Assembly (NCBI GenBank): GCA_963588905.1
Contig: CAVAJF010000019.1
Location: forward strand, 1-64,000
DNA: 64,000 nt
Source: Butyricicoccus_A sp963588905
Lineage (GTDB): Bacteria; Bacillota; Clostridia; Oscillospirales; Butyricicoccaceae
Direction: 5' to 3'
The notes under the pieces were generated by a model that made no database searches, was not told the DNA's origin, and saw only the letters and a program-made list of their open reading frames with translations. A program made the translations under genes and the position numbers. Of the stretch, positions 1 through 8,231 are shown in pieces. Within the stretch, counting starts at the first letter, position 1. The number at the start of each line of letters is the position of its first letter.

Positions 1-35
1 ATTCTTGCTCTTGTCAGTTCTCCAAAGAATCCCAT
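1..35 (-). CDS. Start of a truncated gene of unknown function
   Basis: On the minus strand a GGGAGG ribosome site sits eight bases before an ATG at 35. The frame stays open to the window edge and begins MGFFGELTRAR. Only eleven residues are visible, so no function can be given. It follows the 31-residue ORF at 77-172 in the same direction and may share its transcript. Confidence 0.5.
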   Translation of the reverse strand, partial: MGFFGELTRAR

Positions 36-76
36 GATTCGTTCCTCCCTATATAATGCGATGTGATTTCTTACTT

Positions 77-172
77 TTACTTACCAAACATATGAATAAC
101 GGCCTGGTCAATCTTATTCTTGCGAAGCTCCTTGACATAAGCATCGGCCATCTGATTGAATGAATGTTTCAC
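77..172 (-). CDS. Small 31-aa protein, GTG start
   Basis: This short minus-strand frame starts with GTG at 172, seven bases after a strong GGAGGTGA ribosome site, and ends at TAA (77-79). The product is mixed charged and amphipathic, beginning MKHSFNQMADAYVKELRKN, with no membrane segment or signal peptide. It may be one amphipathic helix. The stop of the 70-aa frame upstream overlaps its ribosome site, so the two could be translationally coupled. No family is recognised. The good ribosome site is the main reason to call it; the short length keeps confidence moderate. Confidence 0.45.
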   Translation of the reverse strand: MKHSFNQMADAYVKELRKNKIDQAVIHMFGK

Positions 173-179
173 GATTGAC

Positions 180-392
180 TCACCTCCAACATTCGTAATC
201 GTGTGTGCGCCTTAGAAATGACGCTTGTTTATTTGGAGCTTTCAATTTACTCCTCAGACTTTCGTCTGTTTTGGCTTCCGGATGTCTTTCCTTTAGCTTG
301 CCTATATCATACACACTTTCTCGCAATCGCGCAATCTTAATTCTCAACAAACTATACAATTTTTTATATTTTGTTTTGTGCATTTTAACCAT
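180..392 (-). CDS. Possible 70-aa basic protein
   Basis: A 70-codon minus-strand frame rich in Lys and Arg, with no membrane segment. Its ribosome site is weak (CTGGAA close to the ATG). Its first codons lie inside a copy of the GGTTAAAAYGCACAAAA motif, which could equally be an operator. The base composition is more AT-rich than the neighbouring housekeeping genes. It may be a remnant or a small accessory protein, and a chance ORF is not excluded. Confidence 0.25.
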   Translation of the reverse strand: MVKMHKTKYKKLYSLLRIKIARLRESVYDIGKLKERHPEAKTDESLRSKLKAPNKQASFLRRTHDYECWR

Positions 393-455
393 TTCCAGTT
401 TTTCTCGTTATTTAATTCACACAATTGGCACTTCGTGTTTTTGTGCGTTTTAACC
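374..455 (-). repeat. Two direct copies of GGTTAAAAYGCACAAAA
   Basis: Read on the minus strand, the 17-base motif GGTTAAAAYGCACAAAA occurs at 455-439 and again at 390-374, with one base different and 65 bp start to start. The spacing is near six helical turns. One copy overlaps a possible -10 element and the other overlaps the start of the 70-aa frame, so these may be regulator-binding sites for the small genes at the window edge. Confidence 0.45.
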
Positions 456-492
456 CAAACCTTTTCCTGTCAAGCAATCGCAAATTTGCGAT
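447..492 (-). promoter_or_regulatory. Candidate promoter with 16-bp perfect palindrome
   Basis: On the minus strand TTGACA lies at 473-468 and TAAAAC at 452-447 with a short 15-base spacer. Immediately upstream, at 477-492, is a perfect 16-base palindrome, ATCGCAAATTTGCGAT. The consensus -35 and the adjacent palindrome suggest a regulated promoter reading toward the small ORFs, but the short spacer makes it uncertain. Confidence 0.35.
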
Positions 493-510
493 ATGAAAAT
501 GGAAACATAC

Positions 511-550
511 AAAAAAATCCCTGCTTGCAGAGATGATGCAGCAGGGATGA
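511..550 (-). terminator. Terminator after mscS
   Basis: Minus-strand hairpin with arms ATCCCTGCT-GCA and TGC-AAGCAGGGAT followed by seven T. It lies just after the mscS stop codon. Confidence 0.8.
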
Positions 551-561
551 CGGCTTTTCCG

Positions 562-1515
562 TCACTTTGTAATTGTCACGTGAGGATACGCAAATTCAAT
601 GTTTTCCGCATCAAATCGGTTTTTAACTGACCGATTCAGTGCAAATTTTAGTGCCGTCGCGTTCGTTTGATCCGCCGCCCACAGCCATGCACGCAGAATA
701 ACCGCCGAATCTGCAAGTTCAACAACTTCAACTTTCACTTCCGGTTGCGTCAATTTTTCTTCCGGTGTTCTGACGTCCAAATGCAGGGGCTGCCGCATGA
801 CTTCATCACGCAAAATCTCAATGGCTTTCTCCATATCGCTCTCATAGGTGATACCTACGTTAAACAATTCACAAATGCGTTTGTCGGCGTAATTGGCGTT
901 CTCAATGACCGCGCTGTTAATCGTGCCGTTCGGAATGATAATGCGCTTGTTTTCCGGTGTGCGAATCGCCGTATGGCGCAGCGTGATCTCTTCAATCACA
1001 CCGGAGACATTGGAATCGACGTACCGCACGAAGTCACCGATGATAAACGGCTTGAAAAACAGAATCATCACGCCGCCCGCGACATTGCCCAGCGTGTCCT
1101 GTGCGGCAAAGCCGACAACCACAGCGACAATGCTGCCGGATGCCAACAGTGCTGTCAGCGAATCGGATGCTCCCGGAATACTCGACACGACAACGACGCC
1201 GCCGATAAAATAAATGCCAACGATAATCACGTATCGCGCAAAGGACAGCAGGGTCACATCGGTATTTCCCGTCGCCAGCATGGCCTCCTTGGTACGCCGA
1301 AACATGTGATTGACAATACGCACCAGCCAAAGCATGACGAGAATAGTAATGATAATAAACAGCAGCCGCCCAAACCACGACGGCAGATGCATCATCGACG
1401 TGACCGACTGCACGCTCCGAATGACGTCATTGGTCGCATCGTTGGTCGCTTCCATCGCGCTGTCGGTTGTAAAGGCACCGGAGCCAGCCGCCGTTTTCAG
1501 CGCTCGAAAAATCAT
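562..1515 (-). CDS. mscS: Small-conductance mechanosensitive channel (MscS family)
   Basis: A 317-residue membrane channel expected to open under membrane tension and release solutes on hypo-osmotic shock. After a short N-terminal stretch there are three hydrophobic helices. The third carries the small-residue packing pattern of the MscS pore (GSIVAVVVGFAAQ followed by LGNVAGGV) and leads into FKPFIIGDFV, the start of the cytoplasmic beta domain, then the alpha/beta C-terminal cage. The ATG at 1515 is preferred over the upstream frame start because AAAGGAG lies seven bases before it. It follows proS in the same direction but a terminator separates them. The length matches the family. Confidence 0.92.
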   Translation of the reverse strand: MIFRALKTAAGSGAFTTDSAMEATNDATNDVIRSVQSVTSMMHLPSWFGRLLFIIITILVMLWLVRIVNHMFRRTKEAMLATGNTDVTLLSFARYVIIVGIYFIGGVVVVSSIPGASDSLTALLASGSIVAVVVGFAAQDTLGNVAGGVMILFFKPFIIGDFVRYVDSNVSGVIEEITLRHTAIRTPENKRIIIPNGTINSAVIENANYADKRICELFNVGITYESDMEKAIEILRDEVMRQPLHLDVRTPEEKLTQPEVKVEVVELADSAVILRAWLWAADQTNATALKFALNRSVKNRFDAENIEFAYPHVTITK

Positions 1516-1538
1516 AGATGTTCTCCTTTCCACAAAGA

Positions 1539-1577
1539 AAAAACGACAGGCAGTGATGGTCGCTGCCTGCCGTTTTA
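1539..1577 (-). terminator. Terminator after proS
   Basis: Minus-strand hairpin with arms AAAACGGCAGGCAG and CTGCCTGTCGTTTT followed by a T-rich tail, between proS and mscS. Confidence 0.8.
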
Positions 1578-1589
1578 CTTGGCTTGCTT

Positions 1590-3308
1590 TTACTTCAACT
1601 CGTCCAGCATAGACTGAACCAGCTTCTCTACATATGCCTGTGCCTCTTCCGGAGCGACATCCTCACGCAGAGACTTATCGCGCTTGGATACCTCAACACA
1701 GCCGCGCTTGATGGTCTTTGGGCTGACAATGACACGTACCGGCACGCCGAGCAGATCGGCATCCGAGAACATGTTGCCTGCGCTGACCTTGCGGTCATCA
1801 TACAGTACCTCTACGCCAGCTGCCTGCAGGTTATTGTACAGCGCATCTGCCGTCTCTCGTACCTGCGGATCGGTTGCCTTGATGGCGCAGATGTGTACCT
1901 GCCACGGAGCAATGCTCATCGGCCAGATCGGGCCGTAGTCATCATGCTTTGCCTCGCATACCGATGCACACAGACGGCCAACACCGATGCCGTAGCAGCC
2001 CATAATCGGGTAATGCGGCTTGCCATCCTGACCGATATAGGTCATTTCCATGGACTTGGTATACTTGGTGCCGAGCTGGAAGATGTTGCCGACCTCAATG
2101 CCGCGGCTGATGCGAATCGACTTCTTGCCGCAGCACGGGCAGGTTGCACCCTCATAAGTCTTGGCAAAATCGGCAATCGGTGCATCCGGCGTATCGCGCT
2201 TGACGTTATAGCCGGTGTAATGATAATCCTCTTCGTTTGCGCCGCAAACCGAGCTGTTCAGGGCAGCCAGAGACTTATCAATTACAAAGGATACGCCTTC
2301 CGGCAGACCAACCGGTCCGATAAATCCAGCGACAATGCCGCTCTCTGCGGTGATTTCAGCCGGATGAATCTCTTCGCCAAGGAAATTGCGCAGCTTGGTC
2401 TCATTGACCTCCAGATCGCCGCGAATAAAGGCAATGACATACTCATCGGTCAGGTTCTTCTGGTAGACAACAGCCTTACACGATGCATTTGCCGGTGCGT
2501 GCAGGAACTCACAGACAGCCTCAATGGTCTTGGTGCCCGGTGTGTGTACCTTCTCCAGCGGAGCCTCTGTGGTTTCCGGTGCATCTACGATGCAGTCGGC
2601 AGCTTCCATATTGGAGCTGTAGCCGCACGCATCGCACAGCACGATGGTGTCCTCACCACAGTCGGTCAGCAGCATAAACTCATGCGATACGCTGCCGCCC
2701 ATCATACCGGAGTCAGACTTTACTGCAATAACTTCCGGCACACCGGCACGGCGATAGATATTGACATATGCCTGATAGCACTTTTCATAGTATGCTTCCA
2801 AATCTTCCTGCGAAGTATGGAACGAATACGCATCCTTCATCGTGAACTCACGGACACGAATCAGGCCGCCGCGGGCGCGCGGCTCATCGCGGAACTTAGT
2901 CTGGATCTGATAGATCATAAACGGATACTGCGAATACGACTGTGCCGTACCGCGTGCCAGATGGACAGCTGCCTCTTCGTGCGTCATGCCCAGAACAACC
3001 GGCTGACCGCTTCTGTCCTTAAACCGAGCCATCTCGCTGCCGATGGATTCATAGCGGCCGGATTCATGCCACAGAGATGCCGGCATAACAACCGGGAACA
3101 TGACTTCCTGTCCGTCAATCTTGTCCATCTCATCGCGGATGATGTTCTCAATCTTCTTGCAGATACGCTTGGTCGGCATAAACAGGGAGTAAATGCCGGT
3201 GGTCAGCTGCTTCATATAGCCGCCACGGATCATGAGCTTGTGGCTGTCTAACTGGCAATCCGCCGGAGTTTCCTTAAAGCGGGCGCCGAGCATACTGCTC
3301 ATCTTCAT
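1590..3308 (-). CDS. proS: Prolyl-tRNA synthetase, bacterial type
   Basis: A cytoplasmic class II synthetase of 572 residues that charges tRNA-Pro. The order is motif 1 region, motif 2 (FRDEPRARGGLIRVREF, around residue 138), a bacterial-type editing insertion with the YSSNMEAAD segment, motif 3 (GCYGIGVGR) and an anticodon-binding C-terminus. The start is set at the ATG of MKMSSMLG because a GGAAAG ribosome site precedes it; the upstream codons of the open frame lack one. It is divergent from the 101-aa gene at 3391 and shows no T-box in the 82-base gap. Length and motifs are typical for the family. Confidence 0.97.
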   Translation of the reverse strand: MKMSSMLGARFKETPADCQLDSHKLMIRGGYMKQLTTGIYSLFMPTKRICKKIENIIRDEMDKIDGQEVMFPVVMPASLWHESGRYESIGSEMARFKDRSGQPVVLGMTHEEAAVHLARGTAQSYSQYPFMIYQIQTKFRDEPRARGGLIRVREFTMKDAYSFHTSQEDLEAYYEKCYQAYVNIYRRAGVPEVIAVKSDSGMMGGSVSHEFMLLTDCGEDTIVLCDACGYSSNMEAADCIVDAPETTEAPLEKVHTPGTKTIEAVCEFLHAPANASCKAVVYQKNLTDEYVIAFIRGDLEVNETKLRNFLGEEIHPAEITAESGIVAGFIGPVGLPEGVSFVIDKSLAALNSSVCGANEEDYHYTGYNVKRDTPDAPIADFAKTYEGATCPCCGKKSIRISRGIEVGNIFQLGTKYTKSMEMTYIGQDGKPHYPIMGCYGIGVGRLCASVCEAKHDDYGPIWPMSIAPWQVHICAIKATDPQVRETADALYNNLQAAGVEVLYDDRKVSAGNMFSDADLLGVPVRVIVSPKTIKRGCVEVSKRDKSLREDVAPEEAQAYVEKLVQSMLDELK

Positions 3309-3390
3309 ATGAATATCTTTCCTTTCTGTATGCACCTTTTCGCCCCTTCCGCATACGCTGAAGCATCAGTACATGCCGGAGGTGCTTTTT

Positions 3391-3696
3391 ATGCAGTCTA
3401 TTTTCTATGTCCGTCCCTCTGCACAGGAACTCGTAGAGACCCATGTGACGCTGCGCGAGCCGGATCGTCCTGTACTCCTCGGCACAGTCACAGATGACGG
3501 CGGCAAGCCGATTTCCGATGCTCTCGCCGTCTTATATGCGTCCGGCGGTGTCGAGCCAGACAGAGTTGCCGGTGTCAGCTATACCGATGCGCAGGGACGT
3601 TTTCTCTTCGGGCCGTTAGAGCCTGGTGTGCTGTACGAAATTCGCATTCAAGCCAATACCCAGCTGCACCGTGTGCTCGAACAGCCCGAAGAATAA
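3391..3696 (+). CDS. Small carboxypeptidase-regulatory-like domain protein
   Basis: A 101-residue protein made mostly of one beta-sandwich domain. The pattern GTVTDDGGKPISDALAVL, then YTDAQGRFLFGPL and YEIRIQ is that of CarboxypepD_reg/CnaB-like domains. No signal peptide, membrane segment or sorting signal is visible, so it appears cytoplasmic, which is unusual for this fold. Start ATG 3391 has GGAGG eight bases upstream; an earlier ATG in frame does not. It lies alone between divergent proS and convergent thrS, with only six bases between its stop and that of thrS. Its role is unknown. Confidence 0.75.
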   Translation: MQSIFYVRPSAQELVETHVTLREPDRPVLLGTVTDDGGKPISDALAVLYASGGVEPDRVAGVSYTDAQGRFLFGPLEPGVLYEIRIQANTQLHRVLEQPEE

Positions 3697-3702
3697 CTTT
3701 TT

Positions 3703-5649
3703 TTACTTCTTAGCCTTGGTAGAAACAACCTCTGCCAGCTGTGCCTCGAACTCCTCAAAGCTCATGGCACCCAGATCACCATCTGCACGCTGACGCGGGG
3801 ATACCGTGTTGTTTTCCAGATCCTTATCGCCGACAATCAGCAAATACGGAATGCGCTCGTTGCGGCCCTCGCGAATCTTGTAGCCCAGCTTTTCCGAACG
3901 ATGGTCTACGGTTGCGCGATAGCCCTTCTTGAGCAGCTTCTTGCCGATTTCATCCGCATAGTCTGCGGCGCGGTCGGTTACCGGCAGGACACGTACCTGC
4001 TCCGGTGCCATCCAAGTCGGCAGAGAACCTGCGTACTTCTCAATCAGGTATGCCAGCGTGCGCTCATAGCAGCCCAGAGAGGTTCTGTGAATGATGTACG
4101 GCAGCTTCTTCTGGCCGTCTGCATCCGTGTAATACATGCCAAAGCGCTGTGCCAGCAGCATATCAATCTGGATGGTAACCAGCGTGTCTTCCTTGCCGTG
4201 TACGTTGTGGTACTGAATGTCCAACTTCGGGCCATAGAAGGCAGCCTCATCAATGCCAACTTCATACGGCACGCCCAGATCGTCGAGAATCTGTGCCATC
4301 GTAGCCTGTGCTTCTTCCCACTGCTCTGCGGTGCCCTCGTACTTGTTGTTCGGATTTGCCGGATCCCACTGCGAGAAGCGGAACGAGCAATCCTCCCACA
4401 GACCAACGGTATCCAGCATGTAATGTGCCAGATCCAAGCAGTCCTTAAACTCTTCTTCCAGCTGATCCGGACGAACCACGTTGTGACCCTCAGAGATGGT
4501 GAACTGACGAACACGAATCAGGCCGTGCATCTCGCCGGAATCCTCGTTGCGGAACAGTGTCGAAGTCTCGCCCAGGCGCATCGGCAGATCGCGGTACGAA
4601 CGCGCGCGGTTCAGATAAACCTGATACTGGAACGGGCAGGTCATCGGACGCAGAGCCAGACACTCCTTCTCTTCATCATACGGATCGCCGATGATGAACA
4701 TACCGTCCAGATAATGATCCCAGTGACCGGAAATGCGGAAGAATTCGCGCTTTGCCATCAGCGGAGTCTTGGTCAGCAGATAGCCATGCTCCTGCTCGAC
4801 GTCTTCTACCCAGCGCTGCAGCAGCTGAATGACACGAGCACCCTTCGGCAGCATAACCGGCAGGCCCTGACCCAGCGTTTCAACCGTGGTGAAATATTCC
4901 AGTTCACGACCCAGCTTGTTGTGGTCGCGCTTCTTTGCCTCTTCTACCGCTGCCAGATACTCGTCCAGCATGGTCTTTTTCGGGAATGCCGTGCCGTAGA
5001 TACGCTGGAGCATCTTGTTGTGCTCATCGCCGCGCCAGTATGCGCCGGTGCAAGAGGTCAGCTTGAACGCCTTGACCTTAGATGTATCGGTACAGTGCGG
5101 GCCTGCGCACAGGTCGGTAAAATCTCCCTGATGATACAGCGTAATCAGCTCGCCCTCCGGCAGATCCTCAATCAGCTCTACCTTATACGGCTCGTTCTTT
5201 TCGCGGAACAGGTTCAGGGCATCCTCGCGGGAAACCTCCTCGCGGATCATCGGAATGCCCTGCTTGACGATCTTCTTCATCTCCGCCTCGATCTTTTCCA
5301 GATCCTCCGGTGTGAAGTTGTGATCGGAATCAATATCATAATAGAATCCGTTGTCAATAGCCGGGCCAATTGCCAGCTTGACATCCGGATACAGGTGCTT
5401 GACTGCCTGCGCCAGAACATGCGAAGCGGTGTGACGCAGCGTCCACTTGCCCATGTCATCGTCAAAGGTCAGGACGCTCATCGTGCAGTCCTTCTCCAGC
5501 GGGGTTTTCAGGTCAACGGTCTTTCCGTCCACCTCTGCTGCCAGTGCGGCGCGCGCCAGACCAGCAGAAATCTGCTTGGCAACATCCAGACAGGTAGCAC
5601 CATCCTCGACCTGCATGATGGTTCCGTCTTTCAGGGTAATGTTAATCAT
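3703..5649 (-). CDS. thrS: Threonyl-tRNA synthetase
   Basis: A cytoplasmic class II synthetase of 648 residues that charges tRNA-Thr. The N-terminus begins with a TGS domain (MINITLKDGTIMQVEDGATC), followed by the threonyl/alanyl second-additional-domain editing region with the HTASHVLAQAVKHL and CAGPHC metal-site segments. The catalytic core has motif 2 (LFRNEDSGEMHGLIRVRQF) and motif 3 near HRTSLGCYER, then an anticodon-binding domain. The ATG at 5649 follows a GGAAA ribosome site; the upstream part of the frame is leader. Expression is very likely controlled by the T-box element immediately upstream. Confidence 0.97.
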   Translation of the reverse strand: MINITLKDGTIMQVEDGATCLDVAKQISAGLARAALAAEVDGKTVDLKTPLEKDCTMSVLTFDDDMGKWTLRHTASHVLAQAVKHLYPDVKLAIGPAIDNGFYYDIDSDHNFTPEDLEKIEAEMKKIVKQGIPMIREEVSREDALNLFREKNEPYKVELIEDLPEGELITLYHQGDFTDLCAGPHCTDTSKVKAFKLTSCTGAYWRGDEHNKMLQRIYGTAFPKKTMLDEYLAAVEEAKKRDHNKLGRELEYFTTVETLGQGLPVMLPKGARVIQLLQRWVEDVEQEHGYLLTKTPLMAKREFFRISGHWDHYLDGMFIIGDPYDEEKECLALRPMTCPFQYQVYLNRARSYRDLPMRLGETSTLFRNEDSGEMHGLIRVRQFTISEGHNVVRPDQLEEEFKDCLDLAHYMLDTVGLWEDCSFRFSQWDPANPNNKYEGTAEQWEEAQATMAQILDDLGVPYEVGIDEAAFYGPKLDIQYHNVHGKEDTLVTIQIDMLLAQRFGMYYTDADGQKKLPYIIHRTSLGCYERTLAYLIEKYAGSLPTWMAPEQVRVLPVTDRAADYADEIGKKLLKKGYRATVDHRSEKLGYKIREGRNERIPYLLIVGDKDLENNTVSPRQRADGDLGAMSFEEFEAQLAEVVSTKAKK

Positions 5650-5674
5650 AACAATCCATTTCCTTTCTTTGGGG

Positions 5675-5955
5675 CAAAAAAACAACTCCCGCCCCTAAAA
5701 TGTTGTCAGGGGTGAGAGCTAACGGTTCCCACGGTTCCACCCTGCTTGCATTTGTGACAGCTCGCCAAAAATGCCGCTCGGTTATCTGATAACGCGGATA
5801 AGACGCCGCAGGATACTGGTTGTTTCCCCTGCGGAGCTCCGGGACGGTAACAGGAATCCAATGTGCCGCGGAAACTTTCAGCTTATAATTTCCACTCTCT
5901 GGTGCGCGATTGTCGGGACTCCTGCGTTCCCTTCTCTGCTTGTTTTTTCGATTTG
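5675..5955 (-). promoter_or_regulatory. T-box riboswitch leader of thrS
   Basis: Between its own promoter and thrS lies a leader of about 280 bases on the minus strand. It contains the conserved T-box sequence AGGGTGGAACCGTGGG (minus strand, 5746-5731 region), preceded by long stem-loop material. The terminator hairpin has arms CTCTCACCCCT and AGGGGCGGGAG (5718-5708 with 5696-5686) and ends in seven T. An ACC triplet in CTGTTACCGTCC (complement of 5846-5848) is a plausible threonine specifier codon. T-boxes sense uncharged tRNA and allow read-through into the synthetase gene. The assignment to Thr follows from the gene and the ACC triplet; the specifier loop was not folded. Confidence 0.9.
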
Positions 5956-5960
5956 TCCTT

Positions 5961-5989
5961 ATTTTACAACGCGCCGGAACGCTTGTCAA
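5961..5989 (-). promoter_or_regulatory. Sigma-A promoter of thrS
   Basis: On the minus strand TTGACA (5989-5984), exactly 17 bases, then TAAAAT (5966-5961). It starts just after the stop codon of the clp gene and drives the T-box leader. Confidence 0.85.
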
Positions 5990-6020
5990 CCAACACTTTG
6001 TACAAAAGCGGTAAGATCTT

Positions 6021-8231
6021 TTACGCACCAGACAGCATGGTCTCGCCATCCGAGACCAAAAGATGAACCGCTTGTTCCTGAATCTGTATTTCTACGCATT
6101 GTCCTGCGTGGCCGGTCAGCAGCAGGCCCGCCAGCGGGTCTGTCACACACCGCGCGACCTCATCGCGGACAGCTCGCGCGCCGCGTTTGGCATCGACCAC
6201 GCCGAGCCGCTGTTCGGCATCCGGTGACCAGCAAAGGCGCGTGCCGCGCGCTTCGCAGCGCAGAGCGAGCTTTTGCAGCTCCTGTGCCGCGATGGCGGCG
6301 CAGTCGTGTGCTGTCAAGCCGGAAAAGACGATCAAGTCATCCAATCGCGCCGCCAGCTCCGGCTGCAAAATGCGGCGCGCTTCTTCCTCTGCCCGCTGCT
6401 GTTTCAGATGCTGTGCGCCAAATCCGACCGCACGCCCCTGCTGTCCGCTTCCCAAATTGGAGGTCAACAAAATGACGGCGTGGCGAAAGTCCGCACTCCT
6501 GCCCTCGGAATCGGTCAATCTGCCGTCCTCCAGCAGACGCAGCAGCAAACGCAGCACATCCGGATGCGCTTTTTCCACCTCATCAAACAGCACGACCGAA
6601 CGCGGATGTCTGCGTATTTTTTCCGTCAGCTGTCCGCCTTCTCCGTATCCTTTGTAGCCGGGCGGTGCACCGATGAGGCGAGAGACATCATGTGGCTGCT
6701 GATACTCCGACAAATCAATGCGAATCAAGCCCTCTCTCCCGAACAAGACCCGCGACAGTGCCAAGCTCACAGAGGTCTTTCCCACGCCGGTCGGCCCTGT
6801 CAGCAGCAGCGCTGCCACTGGGCGCGCGGTATCCCGCAGACCGGCGCTGCCGCGTCGTACAGCACGGCAAATTTTTGCAATGGCCTGTTCCTGTCCGATC
6901 ACCGTTTTCCTAAGCTCCTGCTCCAATCGCATGAGCTTCTTCGCCGCATCTCCCTCTTCTGCCGCGCGGAAGCCGTCAAACCGATAGGCCATCCGCGCAA
7001 TCTCTCGCGCCGTCACCTGCGTGCCGCCTTCCAAATGCACCGCAGCACACGCTTCATCCAGCAAATCAATCGCTTTGTCCGGCAAATGCCGTTCCGGGTG
7101 AATGCGCACGGAGATGCTTACCGCCGCTTCCAACGCATCCGGTGCAATGCACACCTGATGGTGCTGTTCATATTTCTTTGCAATGCCGCGCAAGATGGTC
7201 TCTGTCTCCTGCTCATTGGGTTCCGCAACGCGAATCTTTTGAAACCGACGTTCCAGCGCCGCATCCTTCTCAATGGTCTTGTGATATTCTTCCGCCGTCG
7301 TCGTACCAATCAGTCGAATCTCTCCGCGCGCCAACGCCGGTTTGAGCAGATTGGATGCGTCAATCGCGCCCTCTGCGGAGCCTGCTCCCACCAGCGTGTG
7401 CACCTCATCAATAAAGGCAATGACGTCTTTGGACGCGCGCAATTCCCGCACAATATTTTTGAGCCGTTCTTCAAATTCACCGCGGTATTTCGTGCCGGAA
7501 ATCAGACTCGCCATGTCCAAGGAGACAATCCGTGCATGACGCAGCTCCTCCGGCACATTGCCGTCTGCAATCGCCTGCGCCAGTGCCTCTGCCACCGCTG
7601 TCTTTCCTACGCCCGGATCGCCCAGCAGCACCGGATTGTTTTTGGTGCGCCGCTGCAAAATGGTCATCAGACGAAATAATTCTTTTTCCCTGCCAATCAC
7701 GGGGTCCAATCGGCCTGTCCGCGCCAGCTCCGTGAGGTCTGTCGCATACCGATCCAGTGTCGCCGTCGCCGCCGGACGCGCAGATGCCCGTCTGGTGTGC
7801 AGCTCCTGTGTGAGAGACATACCGGTCTGCCGTTCCAAAGCCGGAATATCCGCCCGCATTCGTTCGAGAATCCGATGGCCCATACAACTGCGAAAGCGAA
7901 TGAGTGCACACAGCAAATGCCGCTCATCTGCGGGACCGCCGCTCGCCGCTCCCACCGCCTGTCCCAGAACCAGCCGCAATTCCGGACTGATGTGCCGCGG
8001 CCGCCGCATAGGAAAGCGGCTGCCCGTCAGCCTTGCGGTATAATAAAAGCTCTTCCATCCGCCCGCGCCGGCATCCGCCAGCAATTTGGACGCGGTGCCG
8101 CCCGCAGAAGCACTGAGCCCCAGCAGCAGATGCTCTGTCCCCACGGTATCCTGTCCCAAAATGCCTGCACGGCGCACGGATGCCGCCAATGCCCTTCTGG
8201 CATTTTTGTCAAATGGTCCTTGAAATTCCAT
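6021..8231 (-). CDS. AAA+ unfoldase, ClpA/ClpC-like, without middle domain
   Basis: A 736-residue Hsp100 ATPase that likely feeds unfolded proteins to ClpP. The N-domain (about 1-140) is followed by a first AAA+ module with Walker A GDPGVGKT (about 204), Walker B AFIDEVH and arginine-finger region LERRF. The second module has GPTGVGKT (about 479) and VLFDEVEKAHP. AVGFG (about 601) matches the ClpP-docking loop. The ClpC-type coiled-coil middle domain is missing: only about 30 residues separate the end of module one from VIGQEQAI of module two, as in ClpA. No ctsR, mcsA or mcsB adjoins it and no CtsR operator is visible. Start ATG 8231 follows GGGAGGAAC. ClpC and ClpA naming is a judgement; the AAA+ unfoldase call is firm. 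Confidence 0.9.
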   Translation of the reverse strand: MEFQGPFDKNARRALAASVRRAGILGQDTVGTEHLLLGLSASAGGTASKLLADAGAGGWKSFYYTARLTGSRFPMRRPRHISPELRLVLGQAVGAASGGPADERHLLCALIRFRSCMGHRILERMRADIPALERQTGMSLTQELHTRRASARPAATATLDRYATDLTELARTGRLDPVIGREKELFRLMTILQRRTKNNPVLLGDPGVGKTAVAEALAQAIADGNVPEELRHARIVSLDMASLISGTKYRGEFEERLKNIVRELRASKDVIAFIDEVHTLVGAGSAEGAIDASNLLKPALARGEIRLIGTTTAEEYHKTIEKDAALERRFQKIRVAEPNEQETETILRGIAKKYEQHHQVCIAPDALEAAVSISVRIHPERHLPDKAIDLLDEACAAVHLEGGTQVTAREIARMAYRFDGFRAAEEGDAAKKLMRLEQELRKTVIGQEQAIAKICRAVRRGSAGLRDTARPVAALLLTGPTGVGKTSVSLALSRVLFGREGLIRIDLSEYQQPHDVSRLIGAPPGYKGYGEGGQLTEKIRRHPRSVVLFDEVEKAHPDVLRLLLRLLEDGRLTDSEGRSADFRHAVILLTSNLGSGQQGRAVGFGAQHLKQQRAEEEARRILQPELAARLDDLIVFSGLTAHDCAAIAAQELQKLALRCEARGTRLCWSPDAEQRLGVVDAKRGARAVRDEVARCVTDPLAGLLLTGHAGQCVEIQIQEQAVHLLVSDGETMLSGA

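Noticed and set aside
374..455. Direct repeats as the beginning of a CRISPR array
   Set aside because: Only two copies of 17 bases and no spacer of regular size, and no cas genes in the window. No CRISPR array was seen anywhere.
1584..3251. Very long plus-strand open frame opposite proS (555 codons), and similar ones opposite thrS (3901-5715) and prs/glmU (24049-26364)
   Set aside because: They mirror real genes on the other strand, have no ribosome sites, and read as low-information Leu/Arg/His/Cys-rich sequence. They are shadows of GC-rich coding DNA.
3309..3390. T-box leader for proS
   Set aside because: The 82-base gap is too short and lacks the TGGNACC-type sequence and a terminator/antiterminator pair.
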